A DNA stretch of 64,000 bases, from the NCBI GenBank assembly GCA_011391255.1, contig JAABQV010000001.1, positions 186,001-250,000 of the forward strand, written 5' to 3'. The notes beneath the pieces are model-generated. The model ran no database searches and was not told the origin of the DNA. It saw nothing but the letters and a program-made list of their open reading frames with translations. The stretch is from Dechloromonas sp. (GTDB lineage Bacteria > Pseudomonadota > Gammaproteobacteria > Burkholderiales > Rhodocyclaceae). A program made the position numbers and the translations under genes. This document shows positions 18,854-28,007 of the stretch, one piece after another (within the stretch, counting starts at the first letter, position 1; each line of letters begins with the position of its first letter).

Positions 18854-19810
18854 ATGGCAATTTTCCTCTCAGAAAATGACGTAAAACAGCTGTTGACCGT
18901 AACCATGGCGCTTGAAGGTGTTGAGTCAGCGCATCGCGATCTGGCTAACGGTCTCGCTCAGGATACGCCGCGTGCCCGGACCCGTTTGCCGCAGACGGTC
19001 TTGCACATGTTGCAGGGTGCCCTGCCGGCGCAAGGGGTGATTGGTTACAAGGCTTACACCACGAATCGCAGTGGCAATCGTTTTCTAGTACACCTTTTTG
19101 ATGCGGCGAGCGGCGAGTTGCAAGCCATTATTGAAGCTGATTATCTTGGCATGATCCGTACCGGTGCAGCTAGCGGTGTCGCCGCCAAATATCTGGCACG
19201 CCCGGAAAGTAAGGTGGCCGGTGTTTTTGGCTCTGGCTGGCAGGCGGAGGGGCATATTCGCGCCATTTGCGCTGCGCTGCCGCTGACTCAGGTCAAGGTT
19301 TGCGGCCGGCAGCCGGAGAAATTGGCATCGTTTTGTGCTCGTTTGCAGGATTTGACCGGTGTTGAAATATTGCCAACAGCCTCACACGAGGAGACGGTGC
19401 GCGGTAGCGATCTGATTGGCACAGTAACAACGGCTACCCAGCCTTTGTTTGACGCTGAATGGCTCGAGCCGGGATCGCATATCAATGCGGCGGGTTCCAA
19501 CGCATTGATTCGGCAGGAGGTATCAGAGGCGGTAGTGCGGCGTTGTGCGACGGTCTTCGTTGATTCCGTGCTCACTGCTATTGCCGAAGCGGGTGATCTT
19601 TTACCGTTGCTGGAAAAAGGTCGGCTGCATGCGCGGCAGTTGGTGGAACTGGGCGATGTTATGGTTGGACGCCATCAGGGGCGTAAAAATGTTAGCGAAA
19701 TCACGCTTTTTGAATCACAGGGCATGGCGATTCAGGATCTCGCAGTAGCGGTTCGGATACTTGCGGCAGCCAAAGAAAAAGGCCTCGGTGTCACTTTGCC
19801 GGTGCCGTAA
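18854..19810 (+). CDS. Ornithine cyclodeaminase / mu-crystallin family protein
   Basis: A 318-residue NAD(P)-binding enzyme. The Rossmann loop GVFGSGWQAEGHIRAI is at about residues 124-139. Conserved family segments are YKAYTTNRSGNRFLVHLFDA and ADYLGMIRTGAASGVAAKYLA. The family includes ornithine cyclodeaminases, alanine dehydrogenases and ketimine reductases, so the exact substrate is open. It follows the TerC gene by 11 bases and may share its transcript. Confidence 0.85.
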   Translation: MAIFLSENDVKQLLTVTMALEGVESAHRDLANGLAQDTPRARTRLPQTVLHMLQGALPAQGVIGYKAYTTNRSGNRFLVHLFDAASGELQAIIEADYLGMIRTGAASGVAAKYLARPESKVAGVFGSGWQAEGHIRAICAALPLTQVKVCGRQPEKLASFCARLQDLTGVEILPTASHEETVRGSDLIGTVTTATQPLFDAEWLEPGSHINAAGSNALIRQEVSEAVVRRCATVFVDSVLTAIAEAGDLLPLLEKGRLHARQLVELGDVMVGRHQGRKNVSEITLFESQGMAIQDLAVAVRILAAAKEKGLGVTLPVP

Positions 19811-19898
19811 AATTTGACGGCAGAGAGCCGGCGCGCAAGAATGCAAAAATGCAATAAATCCAAGACGTGCTAAAGCGTTGACATGATAGGGTGGGGGC

Positions 19899-22409
19899 AT
19901 GGCGAAAGCTGGATTCTGGAAGTCTGACTGGTTTCTCGGGGTGATCGTTACCCTGTTGATGTTGCTCGCCAGCGGCTCCAGCCTGATCCAGAGTCTTGAA
20001 CGCAAGGCCTACGACATGGGCGTGCAGTCGTCCAGCCGAACCCCGTCGGAACGTATCGCGGTGATTGCCATCGACGATCAGAGCATCGCCAATCTGGGAC
20101 GCTGGCCCTGGTCGCGTGAGCGGCATGCGAAGATGACTGATCTTCTGGTTGCCGCACAAGTCAAAATTATCGGTAACAGCGTGTTCTTTTCAGAGCCGCA
20201 ACTTGATCCTGGCTACGCCTATGTCACCAAGCTGATTGGTATGGTTAGTCAAACAGCGACCGAAGGCAGTGAATTGACGCCAGAGATGGCGCAAATCGCT
20301 GCGCTGCTCGCCGAAGCCGAGGTGGCGCTTAATACCGATCGCACCCTGGCCGACAGCTACGGCAAGGCGGGCAATGTGATTTTGCCGCTGATTTTTGAGC
20401 TCGGCGAAGCGCGTGGTCGGCCGGATAAGGCGTTGCCGGAATTTGTCAGCAGAAACAGCCTGCCGAAAGTGGCTGAAGGCGATGGCGCTGTTTTGCCGGC
20501 GCTACAGATACAGATACCGGTTGAAGTGCTCGGCAGCAAAGCCATCGCGCTCGGCCATCTCAACAGCAGTCTGGATGTCGATGGTGCGGTGCGCAGCGAG
20601 CCGCTGGTGATTCAGTACTTTGACCAGTTTTACCCGTCATTGGCGCTGATGATTGCTGCACACAGTCTCAATCTCGGGCCGGCCGATACCAAGGTCAGTC
20701 TGGGCAGTGAAGTCCGGCTCGGCAAATTGCGCATTCCGACCGATTCGGCAAGCCGTATGAATACCTTTTTCTACAGTGGCAGCGAAGGCCGCCCGGCGTT
20801 CACGGTTGACTCGTTTTACGATGTGCTGAGCGGCAAAATTCCGGCCAGTAAATACGCCGGGAAAATTGTCCTGATCGGCGCAACGGCCGCCGGGGTCGGG
20901 GCGCCACAGGTGACGCCGGTTTCGCCCTCGATGGCGCCGGTGCTGACCTTGGCACATACCGTATCAAGCATTTTGCAGGAACACTTTTTTGTGACGCCGG
21001 GTTGGGGTGGATGGGCCAGCCTCGGCGCGATTTTGTTGGTTGGCCTCTACATCATCTTGCTTTTGCCGCGTCTGGGGGCGGGCGTTGGCGCAGCGCTGAC
21101 GCTATTGTTGCTGGTCATTTTGCTCGGCACGCATTTTGGACTGATGGTCGCTGCCGGAGTCTGGATTCAATTGATGGGTGCCGCCAGTCTGCTGGTGGTC
21201 GGGCATCTGATGCTGACAACCAAACGTTTCCTCGTCACCGAGCGTGGCAAGGAAAAGTCAGAGCTGGAATCGGCTGAATCCAACCGCATGCTGGGTCTCG
21301 CTTTTCAGGGGCAGGGTCAGTTAGACATGGCTTTTGACAAGTTTCGCAAATGCCCGCCTGACGAGGGGCTGATGGAGAATCTTTACAACCTTGCGCTTGA
21401 TTATGAGCGCAAGCGCCAGTTCAACAAGGCGGAGGCGGTATTCCGCTATGTGGCCGATTTCAACCCTGATTTCCGTGATGTCTTGAAGCGCGTTAGTCGT
21501 GCCAAGCAGATGTCGGAAACCGTCATGCTGGGTGGTAGTCGCGGCCAGACCAATGGCGGGACGATGATGCTCGGCGATGGCGATATCGAAAAGCCGATGC
21601 TTGGCCGCTATCAGATTGAGAAGGAACTCGGCAAAGGCGCGATGGGTGTGGTCTACCTCGGCCGCGATCCAAAAATCAACCGCGTGGTGGCAATCAAGAC
21701 CATGGCGCTGTCGCAGGAGTTTGACGAGGATGAACTGGTTGAAGTCAAAGAACGCTTCTTCCGTGAGGCCGAAACGGCCGGCCGCCTCAATCATCCCAAT
21801 ATCGTCACCATGTACGATGCCGGCGAAGAGCATGATCTGGCTTACATCGCCATGGAATTTCTCAAAGGTCGCGATCTAGTCCCGGAAACCAAGCCGGGCG
21901 CTTTGCTGCCGTTCAACCAGGTTATTTCCATCATGGCTCGGGTTGCCGATGCGCTCGATTATGCGCACCAGAACAATGTCGTTCATCGCGATATCAAGCC
22001 GGCCAATATCATGTATGAACCAACTGCCGATCAGGTCAAAGTCACTGATTTCGGCATTGCCCGCATCACCGATTCGTCGAAGACAAAAACCGGTATGGTG
22101 CTCGGCACGCCCTCCTACATGTCGCCCGAGCAACTGGCCGGCAAGAAAATTGACGGTCGCTCAGACCTCTTTTCGCTGGGCGTGATGCTCTATCAGATGT
22201 GTTGCGGTCAACTGCCTTTTACGGGTGAATCCATGGCTCAACTAATGTTCAAGATTGCTAACGAGGCCGCGCCCGATATTCGCTCGATTAACCCGGATTT
22301 GCCTGAGAAACTGGGGGCGGTGATTGATAAGCTGCTGGTCAAGGATATTGCCCAGCGCTACCAGCGTGGTGCAGCGGTGGCCGCCGACTTGCGTGCCTGT
22401 CTTGCTTAA
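19899..22409 (+). CDS. CHASE2-domain transmembrane serine/threonine protein kinase
   Basis: An 836-residue receptor kinase. An N-terminal helix (about 8-28) leads to an extracytoplasmic CHASE2 sensor (about 30-345, with IAVIAIDDQSIANLGRWPW), then three hydrophobic segments (about 365-430). A TPR-like linker (about 455-530) carries NLALDYERKRQFNKAEAVF. The C-terminal Hanks kinase starts near residue 568 with GRYQIEKELGKGAMGVVYLG. The ATP-binding Lys is in VVAIKTM, the catalytic loop is VHRDIKPANIM and DFGIAR holds the magnesium-binding Asp, so it should be active. It starts a run of kinase, phosphatase and FHA genes. The ligand is unknown. Confidence 0.93.
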   Translation: MAKAGFWKSDWFLGVIVTLLMLLASGSSLIQSLERKAYDMGVQSSSRTPSERIAVIAIDDQSIANLGRWPWSRERHAKMTDLLVAAQVKIIGNSVFFSEPQLDPGYAYVTKLIGMVSQTATEGSELTPEMAQIAALLAEAEVALNTDRTLADSYGKAGNVILPLIFELGEARGRPDKALPEFVSRNSLPKVAEGDGAVLPALQIQIPVEVLGSKAIALGHLNSSLDVDGAVRSEPLVIQYFDQFYPSLALMIAAHSLNLGPADTKVSLGSEVRLGKLRIPTDSASRMNTFFYSGSEGRPAFTVDSFYDVLSGKIPASKYAGKIVLIGATAAGVGAPQVTPVSPSMAPVLTLAHTVSSILQEHFFVTPGWGGWASLGAILLVGLYIILLLPRLGAGVGAALTLLLLVILLGTHFGLMVAAGVWIQLMGAASLLVVGHLMLTTKRFLVTERGKEKSELESAESNRMLGLAFQGQGQLDMAFDKFRKCPPDEGLMENLYNLALDYERKRQFNKAEAVFRYVADFNPDFRDVLKRVSRAKQMSETVMLGGSRGQTNGGTMMLGDGDIEKPMLGRYQIEKELGKGAMGVVYLGRDPKINRVVAIKTMALSQEFDEDELVEVKERFFREAETAGRLNHPNIVTMYDAGEEHDLAYIAMEFLKGRDLVPETKPGALLPFNQVISIMARVADALDYAHQNNVVHRDIKPANIMYEPTADQVKVTDFGIARITDSSKTKTGMVLGTPSYMSPEQLAGKKIDGRSDLFSLGVMLYQMCCGQLPFTGESMAQLMFKIANEAAPDIRSINPDLPEKLGAVIDKLLVKDIAQRYQRGAAVAADLRACLA

Positions 22410-22418
22410 GGATACGGG

Positions 22419-23240
22419 ATGAAGCTCTCTGAAGCCCTGCAAGTTGTCACCCGCAGCGACCCCGGTATGCTGCGCTCGCATAATGAAGACGCGGTTTTTG
22501 GCGATGCCGGGCTCGGCGTTGTTATTCTGGCCGATGGTATGGGTGGCTACAATGCGGGTGAGGTTGCCAGCGGCATGGCCACCACCTTGCTGGCGACTAA
22601 TTTTGCGCAACTTGTTCCGGGTAGTCATCCGCAGCGCCGTGAGGCTGGCAACCAGCGCCAGGCGCAACGGATACTTACCGAGCAGATTTCGGCAACCAAT
22701 TCGGCTATTTTCAATTCTTCACAAAGCCAGCCTCAGTACGCCGGTATGGGCACGACACTGGTCTTTGGCTGGTTTTACGACAACACCCTGAGTGTGGCGC
22801 ATGTTGGGGATTCACGACTCTATCGTTTACGCGGCGGGTGCTTTGAGCTAATCACTCGAGATCATTCTCTCTTACAAGAACAGATCGACAGTGGCATGAT
22901 AAGCGTTGAGGATGCGCGCCACTCGCAGAACAAGAATCTGGTTACCCGCGCCTTGGGCGTTGAACCTTTGGTCGAGCCGGAAATTAACGATTTCGATGTT
23001 GAAGTTGATGACCTGTTTCTGTTGTGTTCGGATGGACTCAACGATATGGTTGAAGATGAAGAAATAGCGCTAACGCTGCAGACGTTGGGGACGAATCTGC
23101 CTTTGGCGGCAGATCAATTGGTGCAAATGGCGAATGATAATGGCGGGCGTGACAACGTTTCGGTAATCTTGATCAAGGTGCTCGGTGACTTTGCTGCACC
23201 TAGCGGTTGGTGGCAAAAGCTTCTGGCCAGGCTGAAGTAA
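22419..23240 (+). CDS. PP2C-family serine/threonine phosphatase
   Basis: A 273-residue soluble PPM-type phosphatase, the natural antagonist of the kinase encoded nine bases upstream. All family motifs are visible: RSHNEDAV, ILADGMGGYNAGEVASG, GMGTTLVFG, VAHVGDSRLYRLRGG, ITRDHSLLQEQ, LCSDGLNDMVED and NGGRDNVSVILI, containing the Asp ligands of the two-metal centre. Order and spacing with the kinase and the FHA gene match known kinase-phosphatase-FHA modules. Confidence 0.94.
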   Translation: MKLSEALQVVTRSDPGMLRSHNEDAVFGDAGLGVVILADGMGGYNAGEVASGMATTLLATNFAQLVPGSHPQRREAGNQRQAQRILTEQISATNSAIFNSSQSQPQYAGMGTTLVFGWFYDNTLSVAHVGDSRLYRLRGGCFELITRDHSLLQEQIDSGMISVEDARHSQNKNLVTRALGVEPLVEPEINDFDVEVDDLFLLCSDGLNDMVEDEEIALTLQTLGTNLPLAADQLVQMANDNGGRDNVSVILIKVLGDFAAPSGWWQKLLARLK

Positions 23241-23255
23241 AAAAAGGAAGGCAAC

Positions 23256-23948
23256 ATGGCAAAACTGATCCTCTCGATGGATGGGCTGGTGCTCAAAGAG
23301 ATACCTCTCAACAAGGAGCGCATCTCTATTGGGCGCAAGCCGCATAACGATATCCAGATTGATAATCTCGCCATTTCCGGCGAGCACGCTGCTATCGTCA
23401 CCATCCTGAACGACTCATTTCTTGAAGACATGAATAGCACCAACGGCACCTTGGTCAATGGGCAGCCGGTCAAGAAGCATTTTTTGCGAAATTTTGATGT
23501 AATTGAGCTCGGAAAATACAAACTCAAGTACATGAGTGATTTGCCGGCCTCCGGTACGACTCAGGCTGATTTTGAGAAAACGATGGTTTTGCGACCGGGA
23601 GCCAACAAGGGACCTGAGGTCAAACGTGGTTTTACTGATACCCAGACAGGTCTGCCGAAACCAGAAGCAGCGCCGGTGGTTTCGCTTTCTGCGGCAATTC
23701 AGCTCCTTAATGGTGGCAACGCCGGCAAGGAACTGGAATTGACCAAGACGCTGACGACGCTGGGTAAGCCAGGCGTGCAGGTTGCTGTTATTGCCAAACG
23801 TCCGCACGGGTTTTTCATTACCCACGTTGAAGGTGCTCACTTTCCTGTTGTTAATGGGCAGTCGCTGGATGCTCAGGCACATCCACTCAAGGATCACGAC
23901 GTAATTGAAATTGCCGGCATCAAAATGGAATTTTTCCTCAAGGCTTAG
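23256..23948 (+). CDS. FHA-domain protein
   Basis: A 230-residue protein with a clear N-terminal FHA domain (about 1-95): ISIGRKPHNDIQID, the SGEHAAI segment and NSTNGTLVNGQPV, which hold the phosphothreonine-binding Arg, Ser and Asn. A linker follows. The C-terminal 85 residues look like a second, degenerate FHA-like fold (TLGKPGVQVAVIAKRPHGFF and VVNGQSL). It is the probable phospho-dependent adaptor or substrate of the kinase two genes upstream. AAAGGAAGG precedes the ATG. Confidence 0.9.
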   Translation: MAKLILSMDGLVLKEIPLNKERISIGRKPHNDIQIDNLAISGEHAAIVTILNDSFLEDMNSTNGTLVNGQPVKKHFLRNFDVIELGKYKLKYMSDLPASGTTQADFEKTMVLRPGANKGPEVKRGFTDTQTGLPKPEAAPVVSLSAAIQLLNGGNAGKELELTKTLTTLGKPGVQVAVIAKRPHGFFITHVEGAHFPVVNGQSLDAQAHPLKDHDVIEIAGIKMEFFLKA

Positions 23949-23969
23949 TTGCCTTAGGGCGCTGACACT

Positions 23970-26180
23970 GTGAAAAAACATTTTTCCCGATTTCTTCTCG
24001 GTGCCTTGTGTGTCATCGCCTTTCTCGGGCATGCCGGGCGTCTCTGGGAAATTCCGCTGGTTCCGGTTCTCGACGCTTATCTCTACGACGCGCGATTGCG
24101 TCTGACCATGCCCGATACGGTCGACGACCGGGTTGTCGTCGTCGACATTGATGAAAAAAGCCTGGCCGAAATCGGGCGTTGGCCGTGGGGGCGCAACACG
24201 CTCGCCACGCTGGTCAAGCGTTTGGTAGATGACTACAAGGTTTCTGTCGTCGGCTTTGACGTCGTCTTTGCCGAGCCTGACGAAAGCTCCGGTTTGGGGA
24301 TTTTGGAGGATATCGGACGCCGGCAGTTACGTGGCGAGCCCGGCTATCAGAAAGTCTTGAGCGGTTTGCGCAGCAGCCTGGATTACGATCAGGTCTTTGC
24401 CGATACGTTGCGCGGTCGACCGGTTGTACTCGGCTATTATTTTTCGAATCTCGTTAATGCAGGGCAAAGCGGTGCTTTGCCGGTGCCTGTTTTCGCGGCC
24501 GGCAGTTTCCAGGGGCGTCCGGAGCAGGTGGTTTCCTGGAAAGGTTTTGGTGGCAACCTTGCGGTGTTACAAAACGCCGCTCTGAGTGCCGGTCATTTCA
24601 ACCCGCTGGTGGATTTCGACGGTAATTCGCGCCGGGTACCGATGATTGTCGAGTACGGAGGTGCTTATTATGAATCGCTTTCACTTGCCGTGGTGCGTAC
24701 ATTGTTGGGCCAAACCAAGCTTCAGCCGGGCTACCCCGATCAGGTTGGTGGAATGGAGTGGCTTGAAGTGCAGGGGGCTGGTCGCCAAATTACCATCCCG
24801 GTTGATGAGGCGGTGGCTGCGTTGATTCCCTACCGTGGCCGTGAGCGCAGCTTTCCCTATATTTCAGCAGCGGATGTGCTCAAGGGGCGAGTGGATAAGT
24901 CTCAACTCGATGGGCGTATTGTGCTGCTCGGGACGACCGCACCGGGCTTGATGGATTTGCGGGCAACGCCGGTGGGTGCGACTTACCCCGGGGTTGAGGT
25001 GCACGCTAACCTGATTGCCGGCATCCTCGACGGAACGATCAAGGAAAAGCCTGGCTTCATCATGGGTGTCGACGTTTTGCAGCTGATATTTTTTGGCGGT
25101 CTGCTGGCCTTTATCCTGCCGCTGATCTCACCGATACGTGCTTCGATACTGACCGCCGCTGTGCTTTTTACTATTGTCGCGATCAACCTCAGTCTCTGGT
25201 CCTCAGCCAATCTGGTCTTGCCCCTCGCATCTGTTCTGCTGCTCAGTGTGCTGCTGTTTGGGGTCAATATGTCTTGGGGTTATTTTGTCGAAACGCGAAC
25301 CAAGCGTCAGTTTACCGAGCTATTCGGCCAGTATGTGCCGCCTGAGTTGGTTGATGAAATGGCGCGTGATCCCGAGGCTTACACCATGGCCGGGCGCAAC
25401 GTCGAGTTGACCGTGCTGTTTTCTGATGTGCGCGGTTTTACAACCATTTCCGAAGGGCTCGATCCGCAGGAGTTGTCGCAACTGATGAATGAATACCTCG
25501 GGTCAATGACCGAGGTGATCCGCAAGAATCGTGGCACCCTCGACAAATATATTGGCGATGCCATCATGGCCTTTTGGGGGGCACCGGTAGCTGATCCCGA
25601 GCACGCCCGCCACGCTGTGCTAACTGCCATGGCCATGCAGAAAGAGCTGAAAGCGCTGGCCGAGCCCTTCCGTGCGCGTGGCTGGCCGGCGTTGCACATC
25701 GGTGTCGGGGTCAATACCGGCATGATGACGGTGGGCGACATGGGCTCACCGGTGCGCAAGGCTTATACGGTGATGGGTGATGCGGTCAACCTTGGTTCAC
25801 GGCTCGAAAGTATTACCAAGCAATACGGCGTCGGAATCATAGTCGGGCCGCAGACCCGCGCGCGATTGGGCGACATGGTATTCCGCGAACTCGACAAGGT
25901 TCGCGTCAAGGGCAAGGACGAGCCGGTTGCCATGTTTGAGCCGCTCGGTATGACTGGTGAGGTGCCGGCAGAGGTTTTGGAGCAGCTCACCCTCTGGAAG
26001 CAAGCCTTGCGGTTTTACCGCGCCCAGGACTGGGAGCAGGCCGAGTTGCAGCTACTCAATCTGCTGCGGCAGGCGCCTGAATCCAGGCTGTATCAGCTTT
26101 ACCTTGAACGGGTGGCGCTCTTGCGAAAGAATCCGCCGGGTGCTGATTGGGATGGTGTGACCACCTTCGAGACAAAATAA
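23970..26180 (+). CDS. CHASE2-domain adenylate cyclase (class III)
   Basis: A 736-residue sensor cyclase starting at GTG. The order is N-terminal helix, CHASE2 sensor (about 30-350, with VVVVDIDEKSLAEIGRWPWG), three hydrophobic segments, then a class III catalytic domain from about residue 475. Metal-binding aspartates are in LFSDVRGFTTISEG (about 484) and KYIGDAIMAFWGAP (about 529). The YTVMGDAVNLGSRLE segment carries the transition-state Asn and Arg and fits an adenylate rather than guanylate cyclase. A C-terminal TPR-like segment follows. Its CHASE2 domain resembles that of the kinase four genes upstream. A phosphodiesterase-like and a cNMP-binding gene follow directly. Confidence 0.92.
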   Translation: MKKHFSRFLLGALCVIAFLGHAGRLWEIPLVPVLDAYLYDARLRLTMPDTVDDRVVVVDIDEKSLAEIGRWPWGRNTLATLVKRLVDDYKVSVVGFDVVFAEPDESSGLGILEDIGRRQLRGEPGYQKVLSGLRSSLDYDQVFADTLRGRPVVLGYYFSNLVNAGQSGALPVPVFAAGSFQGRPEQVVSWKGFGGNLAVLQNAALSAGHFNPLVDFDGNSRRVPMIVEYGGAYYESLSLAVVRTLLGQTKLQPGYPDQVGGMEWLEVQGAGRQITIPVDEAVAALIPYRGRERSFPYISAADVLKGRVDKSQLDGRIVLLGTTAPGLMDLRATPVGATYPGVEVHANLIAGILDGTIKEKPGFIMGVDVLQLIFFGGLLAFILPLISPIRASILTAAVLFTIVAINLSLWSSANLVLPLASVLLLSVLLFGVNMSWGYFVETRTKRQFTELFGQYVPPELVDEMARDPEAYTMAGRNVELTVLFSDVRGFTTISEGLDPQELSQLMNEYLGSMTEVIRKNRGTLDKYIGDAIMAFWGAPVADPEHARHAVLTAMAMQKELKALAEPFRARGWPALHIGVGVNTGMMTVGDMGSPVRKAYTVMGDAVNLGSRLESITKQYGVGIIVGPQTRARLGDMVFRELDKVRVKGKDEPVAMFEPLGMTGEVPAEVLEQLTLWKQALRFYRAQDWEQAELQLLNLLRQAPESRLYQLYLERVALLRKNPPGADWDGVTTFETK

Positions 26181-26182
26181 TA

Positions 26183-26950
26183 ATGAAACTGAAAATACTC
26201 GGTTGCAGTGGCGGTATCGGCGGGCGGCATCTACGCACCACGTCGATGTTGCTCGACCACGATATTTTGATTGATGCGGGAACCGGAGTTGGTGACCTGT
26301 CTATCGCCGAACTCTCGGTAATCGACCACGTTTTTATCACCCATACCCACCTTGATCATATTGCCTCCTTGCCACTGATGCTCGATACGGTTGCAGACCG
26401 GCGCAACAAGCCGCTGATGGTTTACGGCACCGAGGCAGTGATCACCATTTTGCGCAATCATGTTTTCAATTGGGCGATCTGGCCTGATTTTTCCGAGGTG
26501 CCGAGCGCTGAAAATCCCTTCATGCGCTATCAAATTCTCGAGGTGAATCAGCCAGTCGAGCTCGGCAAGCGCACCATTACCGCCTTGCCGGTAGAACATA
26601 CAGTTCCGGCCGTCGGTTATCAGATTGATTCGGGGGAGGCCAGCCTGGTTTTCTCGGGTGATACCGGCTGCTGCAATGCCTTCTGGCGAGCGGTTAACCG
26701 GATTTCCAATTTGAAGCATCTCATTATCGAGTGTGCCTTCTCCAATCGTGAAGAGCGCCTGGCGGTCGTTTCCAAGCATTTATGCCCAAGCATGCTGGCT
26801 TCTGAATTGCAAAAACTGGAGCATAACTGCGAAATCCACATTACCCATCTCAAGCCGGGGCAGATTGAGTTGACCATGGAAGAGATCGCCAGTTGTCTTG
26901 CCGATTTCAAACCCAAAATGCTGCAAAACAATCAGGTTTTCGAGTTCTGA
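26183..26950 (+). CDS. Metallo-beta-lactamase fold hydrolase, class II cyclic nucleotide phosphodiesterase-like
   Basis: A 255-residue MBL-fold protein with THTHLDHIASLPLMLD at about residue 52, the metal-binding HxHxDH motif in the form used by class II cAMP phosphodiesterases. Further ligands are in LPVEHTVPAVGY, FSGDTGCCNAFW and the late ITHLKPG. ATG 26183, two bases after the cyclase stop, gives a protein that begins MKLKILGCSGGIGG. The position between an adenylate cyclase and a cNMP-binding protein supports cAMP as substrate, but this is inference; other MBL hydrolase functions are possible. Confidence 0.82.
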   Translation: MKLKILGCSGGIGGRHLRTTSMLLDHDILIDAGTGVGDLSIAELSVIDHVFITHTHLDHIASLPLMLDTVADRRNKPLMVYGTEAVITILRNHVFNWAIWPDFSEVPSAENPFMRYQILEVNQPVELGKRTITALPVEHTVPAVGYQIDSGEASLVFSGDTGCCNAFWRAVNRISNLKHLIIECAFSNREERLAVVSKHLCPSMLASELQKLEHNCEIHITHLKPGQIELTMEEIASCLADFKPKMLQNNQVFEF

Positions 26951-26951
26951 G

Positions 26952-28007
26952 ATGACAACGCTAAACAATATTTTCAGCACCCTTGAGCCCATTCGGGGCC
27001 TTTCCGAGCACCGCCTTAGTGAGCTGGCTGCCTTGTGCCGGCCGGAAAAATTTCCGATTGGGGCAGATCCGTTGCGGTCAACTGCACCTGGAGGCCAGTT
27101 TTTTTACCTGCTTAAGGGGGAGTTGGGTACGGTGCTCAGTGATGGTAGCCGGCGTGTCATGGTTGGCGGGTGTGGCGATGCCAATTGGCCGATCGGTTAT
27201 CAGACGGTTCTCCCGGTGAGCAGCAAGGCAATTACCGAAGTTGAGATCATCAGCGTTGATTTTGATCTGCTCGATATCATGATGACCTGGGACGAGCTTG
27301 CCTCGGCCGCCAAGCAAAAGCCGGCCGGTACAAGCGAGGGGGCAGACTGGAGCACAATGACCGGTGCCTTCAACGCGAAAGCGCTGACCTCTGGCTGCCT
27401 GGCACAATTGCCACCGGCGCATATTCATGAGTTGCTCGGGCGTTTTGAGCGCATCAAGGCCAAAAAAGGCCAGACGCTAATCCGTGATGGTGATCCCGGT
27501 GACAGCTATTATCTGATCGAGTCAGGCCGCTGCGAAGTAAGCAAAATGGTCGGTGGCGCCAAAGTGGCTTTAGCTCAGTTGCGAGCCGGCGATGGCTTCG
27601 GCGAAGAAGCGCTGGTGGCAGAGACGCCGCGTAACGCTGACGTCATTATGAAAACCGATGGTGTCGTTCTGCGTCTGGCCAAGCCCGATTTTATCGAGCT
27701 TTTATGTGCGCCGCTCCTGCATTCCGTTAGTCGCAGCGAAGCCAAACAGCGCGTCGCTTCCGGACAGGCGCAGTGGCTGGATATCCGTTATGCCGCCGAG
27801 TTTGCTCAGGATGGACTGCACGGCGCTATTAATATCCCACTCAACGAAATCCGTAATGCTTTCGATTTGCTCGATAAAGACAAGGAGTATATTGTTTATT
27901 GCCACAGCGGTCGGCGTAGTTCGGCGGCAGCTTTTCTGCTTGCCCAGCACGGGCTCAAGGCAGTCTGGCTGAGAGACGGGTTGGCGGCAACGGCGGAGAA
28001 AGCATGA
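26952..28007 (+). CDS. Tandem cyclic-nucleotide-binding domain protein with C-terminal rhodanese domain
   Basis: A 351-residue protein. A first, degenerate CNB-like domain (about 15-120) is followed by a good one (about 150-255) with the phosphate-binding cassette GFGEEALVAETPRNADV, including the Arg expected to hold the cyclic phosphate. The C-terminal rhodanese domain (about 260-350) has an intact catalytic Cys in VYCHSGRRSSAAA. It starts one base after the MBL gene and overlaps the next gene (ATGA). It is the likely cAMP effector of the locus, coupling ligand binding to sulfur or persulfide chemistry. Confidence 0.9.
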   Translation: MTTLNNIFSTLEPIRGLSEHRLSELAALCRPEKFPIGADPLRSTAPGGQFFYLLKGELGTVLSDGSRRVMVGGCGDANWPIGYQTVLPVSSKAITEVEIISVDFDLLDIMMTWDELASAAKQKPAGTSEGADWSTMTGAFNAKALTSGCLAQLPPAHIHELLGRFERIKAKKGQTLIRDGDPGDSYYLIESGRCEVSKMVGGAKVALAQLRAGDGFGEEALVAETPRNADVIMKTDGVVLRLAKPDFIELLCAPLLHSVSRSEAKQRVASGQAQWLDIRYAAEFAQDGLHGAINIPLNEIRNAFDLLDKDKEYIVYCHSGRRSSAAAFLLAQHGLKAVWLRDGLAATAEKA

